Positions 8,769 through 18,137 of a stretch of DNA of 64,000 nt are shown one piece after another. Numbering within the stretch: position 1 is the stretch's first letter; each line of letters opens with the position of its first letter. Both the position numbers and the translations under genes were made by a program. The notes below the pieces were generated by a model that did not search any database, had not been told where the DNA came from, and worked only from the letters and a program-made list of their open reading frames with translations. This DNA comes from Promethearchaeota archaeon Loki_b32 (GTDB lineage Archaea > Asgardarchaeota > Lokiarchaeia > Sigyniarchaeales > SOKP01), in the NCBI GenBank assembly GCA_005223125.1, contig NJBH01000002.1, positions 171,950-235,949 on the forward strand, read 5' to 3'.

Positions 8769-10598
8769 TTAACTATTATTCTTTTTTTTAATGGGAACAT
8801 CAATATAGGACGCGTAAGAGGCATTTCGTGCAATAGTAATGGTAGGTTTTCCATCAGTTGGGTATTTTCTAAAAGTATCTTTATCAGCTCCCGCGATGGC
8901 AAGTTTGAGTCTATGTCCTTTTCGAATAAGGACAGACGTCGGTCGAAATCCGAAAGTTACTTCTGTGATTTCCCCCGGTATCATTGGAGAGGCATCTTTC
9001 TTTTTAAAAGAATGGTAGGGAATTAATATTTCATATGGGGGTGTATCCGTGGATATTTTACGGTGAATTAATCTTAAATTTCCATCTGTAAAATAATGTA
9101 TGTTTCCATTATCATCTATTTCTTCTAAATAAGCAAATATTGCTCCATCATCGTGAGTTGATCTAAGAAATAATGTAATCGTGGCATGACCTGTGATCTC
9201 CACATCCTCTTCAAAAGGCGGACTTGTATATGTCAATAACTTTTTATCTGCTTTTTCTCTATTTGAGTAATCAATTGGTAAACCTAATAATGTCCACCAC
9301 CTATTTAATCTACCAGATGTGGCGGTAAAGCTTACTTTATAATTATCTTCTCCTGCATCATTTTCAGGTTTCTTTGTAGTTATTGTATTATTTTCAGATA
9401 AATACCATTTCATTCTTGTAAATCCTTCAGGTGGCCAAACTTGAGTTTTATTCCATTTTTCTTCTCCCATTGTGTAATAATACAAAGTTTTTCCTTTAAT
9501 TTCCTCTCCATATAGAATTGAGTCAAAAAAATCAATCCATGTAGTAATACGCTCTTTTGGAGAAGGAGTGACTTCGGGTTTATCCGGATTTAAAGGATCA
9601 GCAGGATATAAAGCTCCATGATTCCATGCTCCAATTATTGCAATGTGAGGATTTTTCAAATTTATAAACCTATTTATGTGAGCATCAATATAAGCTGAAT
9701 CTAACCAAGCACACCAACTCAATATAGGCACATTAGATTTTTCAAACTGATCTTGGTAAATAAAAGAACTAATCTCATCTGGTGTTGCTCCATCTGGAAG
9801 AGAATCATCTCGAAAATCTTTATCATGAAGTAAATCATAGACATATTCATTTGAAAGATGTTCTTCCTTAGCTTCTTCTAATATTTTCTGATCTGTATCA
9901 ATATCAATAGGTTTTACCCCTTTCATCAATAACCATAAATACGGAATTAGTTCTTTAAAAGCTTTAGAATTGTTTTGATCAAGATTTCTTCCTACAAAGG
10001 ACCAAAGTTGTACAAATGCGTGATCAAAACAGCCCCCAGGAAAAGCGACATCAGTATAAGCATCCCATAACCCGTGACCCGGCATAATAGCTTTGACAGC
10101 GGGATGATTATTTACTGCTAACTGTTCCGCAGTTGTTGCAGTATAAGATATTCCATTAGAAACAACATTTCCATTTGACCAAGGTTGAGAAATAATCCAA
10201 TCTACAATATCAGCGCCATCTTTAACTTCTTCTTTTGAAAATGGATAAGGTCTTGATCCAAAAGAAGCACCGCATCCTCTCACGTCTACATACACTATTG
10301 CATAACCACGCTTAGTGAATAATGCAGGTGAAGGTGTAAAAATTGATGTTTCTTTAAGTACCCATCGAAAAGGAATTCTAAGTTTTGCAGCTCTCCAATA
10401 TCTTGTTTGATATAATAATGTAGGAAGTTTTTGTTCGGGATCTATTCCTTTAGGAAGACATATAGTAACTGCAATTTTTACTCCATCTCTCATAGGAATA
10501 TGGATATTACTGGTTGTATAATCTTTATAGGTCTTTCTTTGGGGAAAATTCCACTTCAGATGAAATGGATTATTATCACTTTCGATATTTTTACTCAT
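8769..10598 (-). CDS. CocE/NonD family hydrolase (X-Pro dipeptidyl-peptidase S15 type)
   Basis: Predicted serine esterase or peptidase with alpha/beta-hydrolase core and C-terminal jelly-roll, the layout of CocE/NonD proteins. Visible: PMRDGVKIAVTICLPKG at the N-terminus, YVDVRGCGASFGS (about 103-115), the nucleophile Ser151 in GISY, a probable acid in WCAWLDSAYIDAH, and a probable catalytic His in GAWNHGAL. The C-terminal part includes EEDVEITGHATITLFLRST and the late IPGEITEVTFGFRPTSVLIRKGHRLKLAI, standard for the galactose-binding-like domain. At 609 aa the length is full. No signal peptide is apparent, so it is probably cytosolic. Substrate unknown; esters, amides and short proline peptides are all used in the family. 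Confidence 0.9.
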   Translation of the reverse strand: MSKNIESDNNPFHLKWNFPQRKTYKDYTTSNIHIPMRDGVKIAVTICLPKGIDPEQKLPTLLYQTRYWRAAKLRIPFRWVLKETSIFTPSPALFTKRGYAIVYVDVRGCGASFGSRPYPFSKEEVKDGADIVDWIISQPWSNGNVVSNGISYTATTAEQLAVNNHPAVKAIMPGHGLWDAYTDVAFPGGCFDHAFVQLWSFVGRNLDQNNSKAFKELIPYLWLLMKGVKPIDIDTDQKILEEAKEEHLSNEYVYDLLHDKDFRDDSLPDGATPDEISSFIYQDQFEKSNVPILSWCAWLDSAYIDAHINRFINLKNPHIAIIGAWNHGALYPADPLNPDKPEVTPSPKERITTWIDFFDSILYGEEIKGKTLYYYTMGEEKWNKTQVWPPEGFTRMKWYLSENNTITTKKPENDAGEDNYKVSFTATSGRLNRWWTLLGLPIDYSNREKADKKLLTYTSPPFEEDVEITGHATITLFLRSTHDDGAIFAYLEEIDDNGNIHYFTDGNLRLIHRKISTDTPPYEILIPYHSFKKKDASPMIPGEITEVTFGFRPTSVLIRKGHRLKLAIAGADKDTFRKYPTDGKPTITIARNASYASYIDVPIKKKNNS

Positions 10599-10765
10599 AA
10601 TTGTTTCTCTAATCCTAATTTAAATTCTTAAGATAATATAATACTATTTTTATCTTCTGTTATTTATTAAGTTACTTCTTCTGATAATCAATTGAATTTA
10701 TTAAATGTAAACCATAAATCTTTAAGGAAATGATCTCTTATACATCATAGAACTAAATTATTGAT

Positions 10766-10771
10766 AAGGTG
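10766..10771 (+). promoter_or_regulatory. Shine-Dalgarno AAGGTG before iscU ATT start
   Basis: AAGGTG ends 7 nt before the ATT at 10779. The same AAGGTG-plus-7 arrangement precedes the TTG-started flavin protein at 38390, supporting its use here. Confidence 0.65.
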
Positions 10772-10778
10772 TATAAAG

Positions 10779-11159
10779 ATTTACTCTGATAAAGTCCTGG
10801 ACCACTTTAAAAATCCCCGAAATATGGGTGAAATGAAGGACGCTGATGCAGTAGGCGAATATGGAAATCCTATATGTGGCGATTTAATGCATATATATAT
10901 TAAGGTGAAAGAGATGAATGGACAAAAAATTATTGATGACATCTCTTTTCAGACTTTTGGTTGCGCTGCTGCTATTGCTACATCTTCTATGATTACAGAG
11001 ATTGCTAAAGGAAAAACTTTAGATGAAGCTTCAAATATTACCAGAGATGATGTAGCTAAATCTTTAGATGGACTACCTCCTATTAAATTGCATTGTTCAA
11101 ATTTAGCTGCAGACGCCTTAAAAGATGCTATTAAAAATTATCGAGAAAACCAAAAATAA
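10779..11159 (+). CDS. iscU: Fe-S cluster assembly scaffold IscU, probable ATT start
   Basis: Scaffold on which IscS-derived sulfur and iron form 2Fe-2S or 4Fe-4S clusters. The three ligand cysteines are Cys33 (GNPICGD, with the conserved Asp35), Cys62 (TFGCAAAIATSS) and Cys106 (KLHCSNLA). At 126 aa it has typical length. The N-terminus after the ATT at 10779 would be M-YSDKVLDHFKNPRNMG, which is how IscU proteins normally begin; the TTG at 10761 lies upstream of and partly over the ribosome-binding site and would add six unusual residues. ATT preceded by AAGGTG and 7 nt therefore looks like the true start. The matching desulfurase is at 3895-5118. The nitroreductase gene follows 48 bp downstream. 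Confidence 0.9.
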   Translation: MYSDKVLDHFKNPRNMGEMKDADAVGEYGNPICGDLMHIYIKVKEMNGQKIIDDISFQTFGCAAAIATSSMITEIAKGKTLDEASNITRDDVAKSLDGLPPIKLHCSNLAADALKDAIKNYRENQK

Positions 11160-11207
11160 AATTCTTTTTCCTCTTCAATTAGAAATTAAAGTTTATTCTT
11201 TACTCTT

Positions 11208-12080
11208 ATGGAATTTTCTAAACCAATAATAAACATTATTCAAGAGCGAATATCTCATAGAACTTATTCTGGACACTCTCTTGAAAAAGTTCTTAGAGAA
11301 AAGGTATTGAATTTATTGGAAAATCATGATTTGATAAGTCCTTTTAGTAAATATGCTGGAAAAGCAAGATTTAGGCTTTTAAGCATTCCAGAGTTTAACT
11401 CTAAAGAAAGGAAAAAGTTAGGGACTTATGGATTCATAAAGGGCGCTCAAGATTTTATTGTAGGAGCAGTTGAAAAATCTCAGTACAGTCGAGAACATTA
11501 TGGATATCTTATGGAAACTATTATTTTAGGTGCCACAGATTTGGGGTTAGGCACATGTTGGTTAGGTGGTTTTTTTAACAGAAGTCTATTTACTTCGAAA
11601 ATTAATTGTACATCAGATGAAATCATACCTGCTATTACACCCATTGGATATTCTGCTCAGAGAACAGTTAGAGAAAAGGTTATTCGATCATTTGCTAAAG
11701 CAGATAAAAGATTGCCTTGGGATCAATTATTTTTTGAAGGAAATCATAGTGTTTCATTATCTAAGGAAAAAGCAGGCAAGTATTCAAAACTACTTGAAAT
11801 GGTTAGATTAGGGCCATCTGCTGGGAACAAACAACCTTGGCGGATATTTAAAGTACTCACCAGAGATACTTTTCATTTTTATACCATTAACCCTAAAGAT
11901 GGACGATTTTTGCAATACAGCAAATTTCGACCTATAGATATCGGAATAGCTGTTAGTCACTTTGATCTTACGGCAAAAGAATTAGGCATTAATGGGAATT
12001 GGATAATTGAGACTCCTCAAATTCCCGGAGCAGACGACTTAATATATAAGATTACTTGGAATGGGGATGACAAAAAATAA
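11208..12080 (+). CDS. Nitroreductase family protein
   Basis: FMN-dependent NAD(P)H oxidoreductase fold, of the subgroup annotated as putative TM nitroreductase. Visible: RISHRTYSG near residue 14-22 (the flavin-phosphate binding RxSxRxY-type motif), GTYGFIKGAQDFIVGAV, a family segment LGATDLGLGTCWLGGFFNR (about 107-125), ITPIGYS, and in the second half LGPSAGNKQPWRIF, a repeat-like flavin motif seen in this 290-aa subgroup. No membrane helix is evident despite the family name. Probably transcribed with iscU upstream (48 bp gap). Substrate unknown. Confidence 0.85.
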   Translation: MEFSKPIINIIQERISHRTYSGHSLEKVLREKVLNLLENHDLISPFSKYAGKARFRLLSIPEFNSKERKKLGTYGFIKGAQDFIVGAVEKSQYSREHYGYLMETIILGATDLGLGTCWLGGFFNRSLFTSKINCTSDEIIPAITPIGYSAQRTVREKVIRSFAKADKRLPWDQLFFEGNHSVSLSKEKAGKYSKLLEMVRLGPSAGNKQPWRIFKVLTRDTFHFYTINPKDGRFLQYSKFRPIDIGIAVSHFDLTAKELGINGNWIIETPQIPGADDLIYKITWNGDDKK

Positions 12081-12100
12081 GTCAATCTAATTATTAATAT

Positions 12101-12349
12101 ATGATTTTAGGAGTAGGGGCTGTATTATTAGTAATTATTATTTTAACATACATTGTAATTCATTACAATACCCATAACGATTCAATAAATCCATTAAAAA
12201 ATGAATATTATGAAAATAATGAGATAAAATCCCCTAAAACCGATGATAAGGAGTTTTCTTTAGGAAATGCTAATTTTTGTTATAATTGCGGTAAAAAATT
12301 AGATTATAATTCAGTAAAATTTTGCATATATTGTGGAGTAGAAATTTAA
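12101..12349 (+). CDS. Small membrane-anchored double-zinc-ribbon-like protein
   Basis: A protein of 82 aa with an N-terminal transmembrane helix (about residues 2-22, GVGAVLLVIIILTYIVIHY), a polar linker, and a C-terminal pair of knuckles, CYNCGK and CIYCGVE, forming one zinc ribbon. The short type is common in archaea, with the ribbon expected on the cytosolic side. The start ATG lies 20 bp after the nitroreductase stop, so it is probably the last gene of that operon. No specific function can be assigned. Confidence 0.7.
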   Translation: MILGVGAVLLVIIILTYIVIHYNTHNDSINPLKNEYYENNEIKSPKTDDKEFSLGNANFCYNCGKKLDYNSVKFCIYCGVEI

Positions 12350-12481
12350 TTGAAATAACTTGAAGTTTTATAACCTAAACGATTAAATACAGATTATTAT
12401 GAAACCAAAATGAGAAGTTAATTTACAAATTATAAACAAAAGGTATAATTATCAAAGTTAGTAATTAGAAATATGAGAAAA

Positions 12482-12486
12482 AGGTG
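12482..12486 (+). promoter_or_regulatory. Shine-Dalgarno AGGTG before copper ATPase ATA start
   Basis: AGGTG (part of AAAAAGGTGAT) ends 7 nt before the ATA at 12494, the same spacing as at iscU. A TGA at 12485-12487 overlaps the site, so translation cannot begin further upstream in this frame. Confidence 0.6.
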
Positions 12487-12493
12487 ATTTTTC

Positions 12494-15391
12494 ATAACAG
12501 AAACTAAAGAAAATATAAATATTAAGTTAGGTGGAATGACATGCGCTAATTGCGCTTTGAAGATCGAAACAAAGTTAAATAATCTTGAAGGTGTCAATAC
12601 AGCAGTAGTTAACTTTGCTAATGAGGAGGCAACAGTTGATTATGATCCTAGAACCGTTGATTTTACTGTTTTTAAGGATGCAATTCGTGATCTTGGTTAT
12701 AAAGCATCATTAGCTAAAATCGATTTAAAAGTTGTAGATACCCTTTCTGAAAGTGAATTTGAAAATTTCATTAAGAAGATAAAAACTATCCAAGGAATTC
12801 ATGATATCAGAGGGAACTACAAAGCTTCCAAGATGTTCATTGAATTCAATGAATTAATTATAGATGAAAATGGCGTATATTCTACAATAAAGCAATTGGG
12901 CTATACTATTGAGAAATCCGCAGGAGTAATGGATATGGAGATTATTAAGCATAAGAAAGAAATGAGATATCGTTTACGTATTATGTTAATTTCACTAACG
13001 TTTTCACTAATAATTACTCCTATTAGCTGGCTTGTAATAGAATCTTTCGAAAGGAATTTAGTCCTATTTTTTCTCGCAGTTGCTAATTACCTTATTTCTG
13101 GCTCTTTCTTTTTGATTGGAGCATACAAATCTTTGAAGAATAAATCTACAAACATGGATGTATTAGTCGCTTTAGGCACCACAACAGCACTTATTTATTC
13201 CATATTAACGACATTTATCATATCTGGAAATACCTTTTACGAAGCTATGAGTATGATAATTACTTTCTTACTAGTCGGAAAATATCTTGAACATAAAACT
13301 AAGGGACAGACTTCAGAAGCTATAAAAAAATTAATCGGTTTACAACCAAAAACTGCTACAATTTTAAAAGATGGAAAAGAAATTGAGATTCCTATTGAAG
13401 AAATTGAGTTAGGAGATACATTAGTTGTGAGACCTGGTGAAAAAATTCCTGTGGATGGAAAAGTTGTTGAAGGAAAAACTAAAGTAGATGAATCAATGAT
13501 CACAGGTGAAAGTAAGTATGTTAAAAAAGAAATTGAGAGTGAGGTAATTGGGGCAACAGTAAATCAGACTGGATTAATTCATATGATTGCTGAGAAAATC
13601 GGTAAAGATACATTACTATTTCAGATTATAGATTTTGTAAAACAAGCTCAAGGTAGAAAAGCAGCTAAACAGCAATTAGCCGATAAAGTTAGTAATTATT
13701 TTGTACCATTAGTTATTATAATAGCAGTAAGTTCATTTTTATACTGGTTTTTTATTGGAACTCAAGTATTCCCAGTACTTCAAGCTACTAGACTTGAAAC
13801 CTCTTTGTTAGTCTTTACTTCAGTAGTTGTTATAGCATGTCCTTGCGCTTTAGGACTTGCAATTCCAACCGCTGTAATGGTTGGTACAGGTAAAGGTGCT
13901 GAAAATGGTCTTTTAATTAAAGGAGGTGATTCACTGGAATCGATCAATACAATTAACACTATTGTTTTTGATAAAACAGGTACTTTGACGGTTGGAAAGC
14001 CAAAAGTTTCGGTAATTTTTACTGAAAAGGATTTGAATAATACAGGTTATGATGAAAATGAACTACTATTTTATGCTGGAAGTGCTGAAATGGGATCAGA
14101 ACATCCTCTTGGAAGGGCCATCATTGAAGAAGCAAATCAAAGAGGATTATCTCTCGAATCACCAAAAGAATTTGATGCTTTTCCTGGAAAAGGCATTAAA
14201 ACTAAAATTAAAGGAAAAACAGTATTAATTGGAAATAATAAATTAATGTTAGACAATGGTATATCAATTGAAGATTATAAGAACAAATTTAATGAATATC
14301 AGCAATATGGTATAACAACAATTTTAATCAGTATTGATAATACAATCAAAGGTATAATAGGGATTTCTGATAAAATAAAGGATCAAGCACCCTATGCTTT
14401 AGATAAATTACGAGAAACTGGTTTAGAAATTTATATGTTAACAGGAGATAACATGCAAACAGCTTTAATTATTGGAAAACAATTAAAAATTGATGATCAA
14501 CATATTTTGGCAGAGGTTTTACCTAATGAGAAAGCTTTAACTATTCAAAAATTGCAGGAGTCTGGAGACCATAAGGTTGTCGGTATGGTGGGTGATGGAA
14601 TAAATGATGCTCCTGCATTAGCTCAAGCGGATGTTGGAATAGCAATAGGATCTGGAACTGATGTCGCCATTGAAACTGCTGATATTGTTCTGATGAGAGG
14701 AGATTTACGAAATGTTGTTTCTGCCATTAATTTATCAAAAAAGACTTATAAAAAGATGATAACAAATCTATTCTGGGCTTTTATTTATAATGTTATCGGA
14801 ATACCAATCGCAGCTGGTGTATTTTATGGTTTAACTGGACTATTTCTGCCACCTTATTTAGCAGCAGTTTTTATGGCAACAAGTTCGGTTTCCGTAGTAA
14901 CAAATGCTTTATTTTTAAAAAAATATGAACCAAAAACACCTCAACAACTTGAAGAAGAAATGTTATTGGTTTCTCAAGAGAAAGTAACAGATCCAGTATG
15001 TGGAATGGAAATTGATCCAAGACAAGCAATTGAATATGAATATAAAAGTAAAATATATCATTTTTGCAATCCTAATTGTGAAACTCATTTCAAACGAGAT
15101 CCTGAAAGATTTAAGAATTATGATGCAATGGATCCAAAACTTATGCAAATAAAAAGCCCTGATAGTAACAAAAAAGAAGAAAGTGTAATTGAGAATGAAC
15201 AAACTAAAAAGGAGGATAAAAATATGGGAAAATTAAAATGTTCGGAATGTGGATTAGAGCAAGATCTTCCAATGCATTGTGGACAAGCCATGCATAAAGA
15301 AGGAGATCAATTAGTCTGCTGGATGGGTTCTAGCTGTGGAGCTCAACTAATTCCAGAACATCATGGAAAACATATGGAAGTTATTGAATAA
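12494..15391 (+). CDS. copA: Copper-translocating P1B-type ATPase with YHS domain and C-terminal Cys-rich domain
   Basis: Membrane ATPase exporting copper (or related soft metals). With the ATA start the protein has 965 residues: N-terminal HMA domain with MTCANC (Cys17, Cys20); a second HMA-like domain without CxxC (about 80-145); eight predicted membrane helices; CPC ion-site motif (449-451); phosphorylation Asp493 in DKTGTLT; HP motif in [12 protein letters not shown]; and GDGINDAPA from residue 700. After the last helices comes a YHS domain (DPVCGMEID...CNPNCETHF, about 831-875), then a linker and a Cys/His-rich domain. The first in-frame ATG (12536) falls inside the HMA motif, so an upstream start is needed; only ATA follows the Shine-Dalgarno. 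The last 55 codons have their own ribosome-binding site. Confidence 0.92.
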   Translation: MTETKENINIKLGGMTCANCALKIETKLNNLEGVNTAVVNFANEEATVDYDPRTVDFTVFKDAIRDLGYKASLAKIDLKVVDTLSESEFENFIKKIKTIQGIHDIRGNYKASKMFIEFNELIIDENGVYSTIKQLGYTIEKSAGVMDMEIIKHKKEMRYRLRIMLISLTFSLIITPISWLVIESFERNLVLFFLAVANYLISGSFFLIGAYKSLKNKSTNMDVLVALGTTTALIYSILTTFIISGNTFYEAMSMIITFLLVGKYLEHKTKGQTSEAIKKLIGLQPKTATILKDGKEIEIPIEEIELGDTLVVRPGEKIPVDGKVVEGKTKVDESMITGESKYVKKEIESEVIGATVNQTGLIHMIAEKIGKDTLLFQIIDFVKQAQGRKAAKQQLADKVSNYFVPLVIIIAVSSFLYWFFIGTQVFPVLQATRLETSLLVFTSVVVIACPCALGLAIPTAVMVGTGKGAENGLLIKGGDSLESINTINTIVFDKTGTLTVGKPKVSVIFTEKDLNNTGYDENELLFYAGSAEMGSEHPLGRAIIEEANQRGLSLESPKEFDAFPGKGIKTKIKGKTVLIGNNKLMLDNGISIEDYKNKFNEYQQYGITTILISIDNTIKGIIGISDKIKDQAPYALDKLRETGLEIYMLTGDNMQTALIIGKQLKIDDQHILAEVLPNEKALTIQKLQESGDHKVVGMVGDGINDAPALAQADVGIAIGSGTDVAIETADIVLMRGDLRNVVSAINLSKKTYKKMITNLFWAFIYNVIGIPIAAGVFYGLTGLFLPPYLAAVFMATSSVSVVTNALFLKKYEPKTPQQLEEEMLLVSQEKVTDPVCGMEIDPRQAIEYEYKSKIYHFCNPNCETHFKRDPERFKNYDAMDPKLMQIKSPDSNKKEESVIENEQTKKEDKNMGKLKCSECGLEQDLPMHCGQAMHKEGDQLVCWMGSSCGAQLIPEHHGKHMEVIE
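15211..15215 (+). promoter_or_regulatory. Internal Shine-Dalgarno GGAGG inside the copper ATPase gene
   Basis: GGAGG lies 8 nt before an in-frame ATG at 15224. This is among the strongest ribosome-binding sites in the window, equal to that of the cysteine synthase gene, and sits in the linker before the C-terminal domain. Confidence 0.6.
15224..15391 (+). CDS. Nested small metal-binding protein translated from inside copA (proposed)
   Basis: In-frame 3' segment of the copper ATPase gene, encoding 55 residues beginning [10 protein letters not shown]. It contains [19 protein letters not shown] and HHGKHM, a compact Cys/His/Met array suited to copper or zinc binding. I recall similar small proteins encoded alone beside archaeal metal ATPases. 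Independent translation is suggested by the GGAGG at 15211-15215. The product could be a soluble metallochaperone made in excess of the pump, as happens by frameshifting in bacterial copA. This is a proposal; the segment also remains the C-terminus of the ATPase. Confidence 0.5.
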   Translation: MGKLKCSECGLEQDLPMHCGQAMHKEGDQLVCWMGSSCGAQLIPEHHGKHMEVIE

Positions 15392-15414
15392 TATATTAAA
15401 ACTGAGTGGTGAAA

Positions 15415-15597
15415 TTGGAAAAACTTCAATTAATTTGTTGTAAGTGTGGGAATGTGATGGAAACACTTCCTAGTAGTAGCCAAGATATTATTATAGATGA
15501 AGAAACCGGAGAAATTTTATATTGGAATGGCCAAAAATGCGGTTATAGACCTTCAGATTGCCTTGTTTGTGAAAAATGTCAAGATAAAGGTTGTTAA
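15415..15597 (+). CDS. Small Cys-rich zinc-ribbon-like protein
   Basis: A protein of about 60 aa beginning LEKLQLICCKCGNVMETLP, with cysteine pairs CCKCG near the N-terminus, a lone cysteine in KCGYRPSDC, and CEKCQDKGC at the C-terminus; likely binds one or two metal ions. The TTG start at 15415 is preceded by GAGTG with a 6-nt spacer, as in the flavoprotein gene at 25892; GTG codons at 15406 and 15409 overlap that site. It follows the copper ATPase by 23 bp, so a role in metal handling is plausible. Family not recognised. Confidence 0.65.
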   Translation: MEKLQLICCKCGNVMETLPSSSQDIIIDEETGEILYWNGQKCGYRPSDCLVCEKCQDKGC

Positions 15598-15701
15598 ACT
15601 AACAGATTTTTTACTCTAATCTTATATTTCATAAAAAATAATCTTTAAAGTAATTTTTACTTACTATATTTCGAATAAGCGTTTTATGGAGGAAAAACAT
15701 C

Positions 15702-16697
15702 ATGAAGTATTATTCAGATATATTAAAATTAATCGGTAGAACACCATTAGTCCGGATTAATAAGAGTAATCCGTATTCTAATGTGTTAATGTTAGCTAAA
15801 TTAGAAAAATATAATCCATCTGGGTCTGTAAAAGACAGAATTGCGATTTCTATGATAGAAGAAGCAGAGAAAGCAGGAATATTAACACACGAAAAAGTTA
15901 TAATAGAACCGAGTAGTGGAAATACAGGAATTGGGTTATCTTTAGTATGTGCTGCTAAAGGTTATCCTCTAGAAATTGTTATGCCTGAAACAATGTCAGT
16001 AGAAAGACGTAAAATAATGACTGCTTATGGGGCTAAAATAACTTTAACTCCCGGGAAGAAAGGAATGGATGGAACACAAGATTATGTAGAAGAAATAGTA
16101 AAAAAAAATCCTGAAAAATACTTTTTTCTTAATCAGTATGCTAACGAAAATAACCCATTGGCTCATTATAGATATACAGCCGAAGAAATAATTGAAGATA
16201 CTGATGGAGAAATTGATGTGTTTGTTGCGGGATTAGGAACCTCTGGTACTTTAATGGGGGTCTCAAGAAGATTAAAAGAACATAACCCAAACATTAAAAT
16301 AATTGCTGTAGAACCTGAAGCTGAAGCACCGATTCAAGGTTTGAAGAGTTTAAAAACTTCTTATATTCCAGAAATTTATGATGAAACGAGAATAGATGAA
16401 AAAGTGTATGTTTCTATAGAAGATGCTGCACATGCTTCTCGAATGTTAGCATTACAAGAAGGAATTTTTACTGGTATCAGTTCAGGAGCTGCTTTGCATG
16501 TTGCTATAGAAACTGTAGAAAAGATGGAATCTGGTACTTTAGTAGTATTATTACCAGATGGTGGTGAAAAATATATTTCCAATCCCATTTATGCTCCGGA
16601 AAAATGTTTAGAATGTACTAGAAGATGTAAAATCAAGACTCTATGGGATGATCAATATATAAAATCAATATCAGAGTGGTGGGAAAATAAAGAATAA
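15702..16697 (+). CDS. cysK: Cysteine synthase (O-acetylserine sulfhydrylase family) with Cys-containing C-terminal tail
   Basis: PLP enzyme forming cysteine from an activated serine and sulfide. Visible: IGRTPLVRIN at the N-terminus, PLP Lys44 in NPSGSVKDR, the PSSGNTGIGL substrate loop (about 69-78), GLGTSGTLMGVSR phosphate-binding glycines, and GISSGAALHVA. The gene has a GGAGG at 15688-15692, 9 nt before the ATG. After the normal end (LLPDGGEKYIS) the protein continues about 38 residues with CLECTRRC, absent from standard CysK and possibly a metal or redox site. Cystathionine beta-synthase-type activity cannot be excluded. The product would feed IscS. Confidence 0.9.
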   Translation: MKYYSDILKLIGRTPLVRINKSNPYSNVLMLAKLEKYNPSGSVKDRIAISMIEEAEKAGILTHEKVIIEPSSGNTGIGLSLVCAAKGYPLEIVMPETMSVERRKIMTAYGAKITLTPGKKGMDGTQDYVEEIVKKNPEKYFFLNQYANENNPLAHYRYTAEEIIEDTDGEIDVFVAGLGTSGTLMGVSRRLKEHNPNIKIIAVEPEAEAPIQGLKSLKTSYIPEIYDETRIDEKVYVSIEDAAHASRMLALQEGIFTGISSGAALHVAIETVEKMESGTLVVLLPDGGEKYISNPIYAPEKCLECTRRCKIKTLWDDQYIKSISEWWENKE

Positions 16698-16706
16698 AAT
16701 TAATAG

Positions 16707-18002
16707 TTAGTTCTGTTTTATATCCTTCTCTTTAAATTTTATCCAAACTTCCAAAGCGATAAATACAAATAATCCAATTAGACATAATAAAGCCCCTATA
16801 AAAAAAGCCATTTGGTATGCAAAAACCTCACTCTTTCCCTCATTATATAAGAAATCAATGAGAGGACCTGAAATTAATGTACCTGCCACGCCCCACGAGA
16901 GGAAAAACGTAGTATTATACACAGCAAATAATTTCCCTCGCATTCTTTCTGGAATTAGAACTGAGGCAATTGCATATGAGGAAGCATATATTATTACCTC
17001 TGCGGCTCCGATTAAAAATGATCCTATAAAAATGATCGATAGATGAAAAGTAGTTGCTGTAATAATTAGAGCGACAATCCCTAATGAAGTTCCAATTATT
17101 AATGTTTTTGAATGACCAAATTTTTTACTTAAGAATCCTGCCGTAAATCCTATGATCAATGTTGCTACTGATCGTGTATTTGCTATAAAACTTAGCAGTA
17201 TAGGACTTACATCAAACCCAGAATCTAAAGAGAGATATTGAGAATAAGGCACTGCTATACTATTTCTTCCAAAGTTAATAAAAATCAAAGCTACAATGAA
17301 TATGATAAAAACAAATATATAATTTTGATTATTTCTTGTTTGATCTGATGATTTTTCTTGTTCTGCTAATTCTATATTAACTCCTCCCTCTGGTGTAAAA
17401 AACATCGGGATTATTGAAATAAACATTACAAATGAAGCTATAACAAAAAGTGGTCCATTTCTAAATCCAAAACCAGCATCATACAAGAATCCTCCAATAA
17501 ATATTCCAATTATCCTTCCTAATCCACCTAGACTTATTAATTGACCCATAATTTTACTTCTTTTCTCAGATGGGTATAAATCACTTAATAAGGCGCTCCA
17601 ACCAATGTTTGACATTGACCAAAACATTTCTACGCAAGTTAACCCTAATATAATTACCCAGCCTACAATAACATAATTATTAAAGGAAAAGTGAATACCC
17701 CAAACTATTAAAGTTCCTAATCCTGCTAAAAATTCACCACATATAATAAAAGTTCTTCTTCGCTGAATTTTATCACTAATTGGTCCCCAAACAAAATTCT
17801 GAAATATAACAGAAGCAATCATTGGAAACGTGGCGTAAAAAGTTGTCATTGTAACAGATAACCCTAAAAACTCTCTCATATAAATCGATAAGTAGGTATA
17901 AAAAAGTCCCCTTCTGAACATGGCAAGCATTTGAAAGGAAGATAATCCAGTAAAAATTGCGAAGGGTGATCTCTTACTAATTTTCGCAGATAATTTTGGC
18001 AT
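16707..18002 (-). CDS. Major facilitator superfamily transporter
   Basis: Integral membrane carrier of 431 aa with about 12 predicted helices. The loop after helix 2 carries GPISDKIQRRR, the MFS motif A (GxxxDRxGRR type), and a related sequence AGFLSKKFGHSK occurs after helix 8, giving the usual two-fold pseudo-repeat. A polar loop in the middle (EQEKSSDQTRNNQN) separates the two six-helix halves. Substrate cannot be predicted. It is convergent with cysteine synthase, with 9 bp between stops. Confidence 0.88.
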   Translation of the reverse strand: MPKLSAKISKRSPFAIFTGLSSFQMLAMFRRGLFYTYLSIYMREFLGLSVTMTTFYATFPMIASVIFQNFVWGPISDKIQRRRTFIICGEFLAGLGTLIVWGIHFSFNNYVIVGWVIILGLTCVEMFWSMSNIGWSALLSDLYPSEKRSKIMGQLISLGGLGRIIGIFIGGFLYDAGFGFRNGPLFVIASFVMFISIIPMFFTPEGGVNIELAEQEKSSDQTRNNQNYIFVFIIFIVALIFINFGRNSIAVPYSQYLSLDSGFDVSPILLSFIANTRSVATLIIGFTAGFLSKKFGHSKTLIIGTSLGIVALIITATTFHLSIIFIGSFLIGAAEVIIYASSYAIASVLIPERMRGKLFAVYNTTFFLSWGVAGTLISGPLIDFLYNEGKSEVFAYQMAFFIGALLCLIGLFVFIALEVWIKFKEKDIKQN

Positions 18003-18137
18003 ATTAAATTTATAAGTTATTTTAAATAATTAAAAGAAATCTGTTTTCTAAAAGTTTCTATTTATTTAGGATTGAATGAAAAAATTGGAAAACAATATGA
18101 ATTAAAATGAGTACTAATAAAGGGTATTTAAATTATT

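Noticed and set aside
8750..8902. Longer N-terminus for the small charged protein (start at 8902)
   Set aside because: It would run inside the end of the CocE/NonD gene; a strong GGAGGAGG lies right before the ATG at 8749.
8568..9026. Plus-strand 152-codon frame
   Set aside because: Antisense to two well-supported genes; Ser/Phe-rich composition typical of a shadow frame.
12536..12541. ATG at 12536 as start of the copper ATPase
   Set aside because: It falls on the Met of the MTCANC metal motif and would delete the first strand of the HMA domain; no ribosome-binding site is near it.
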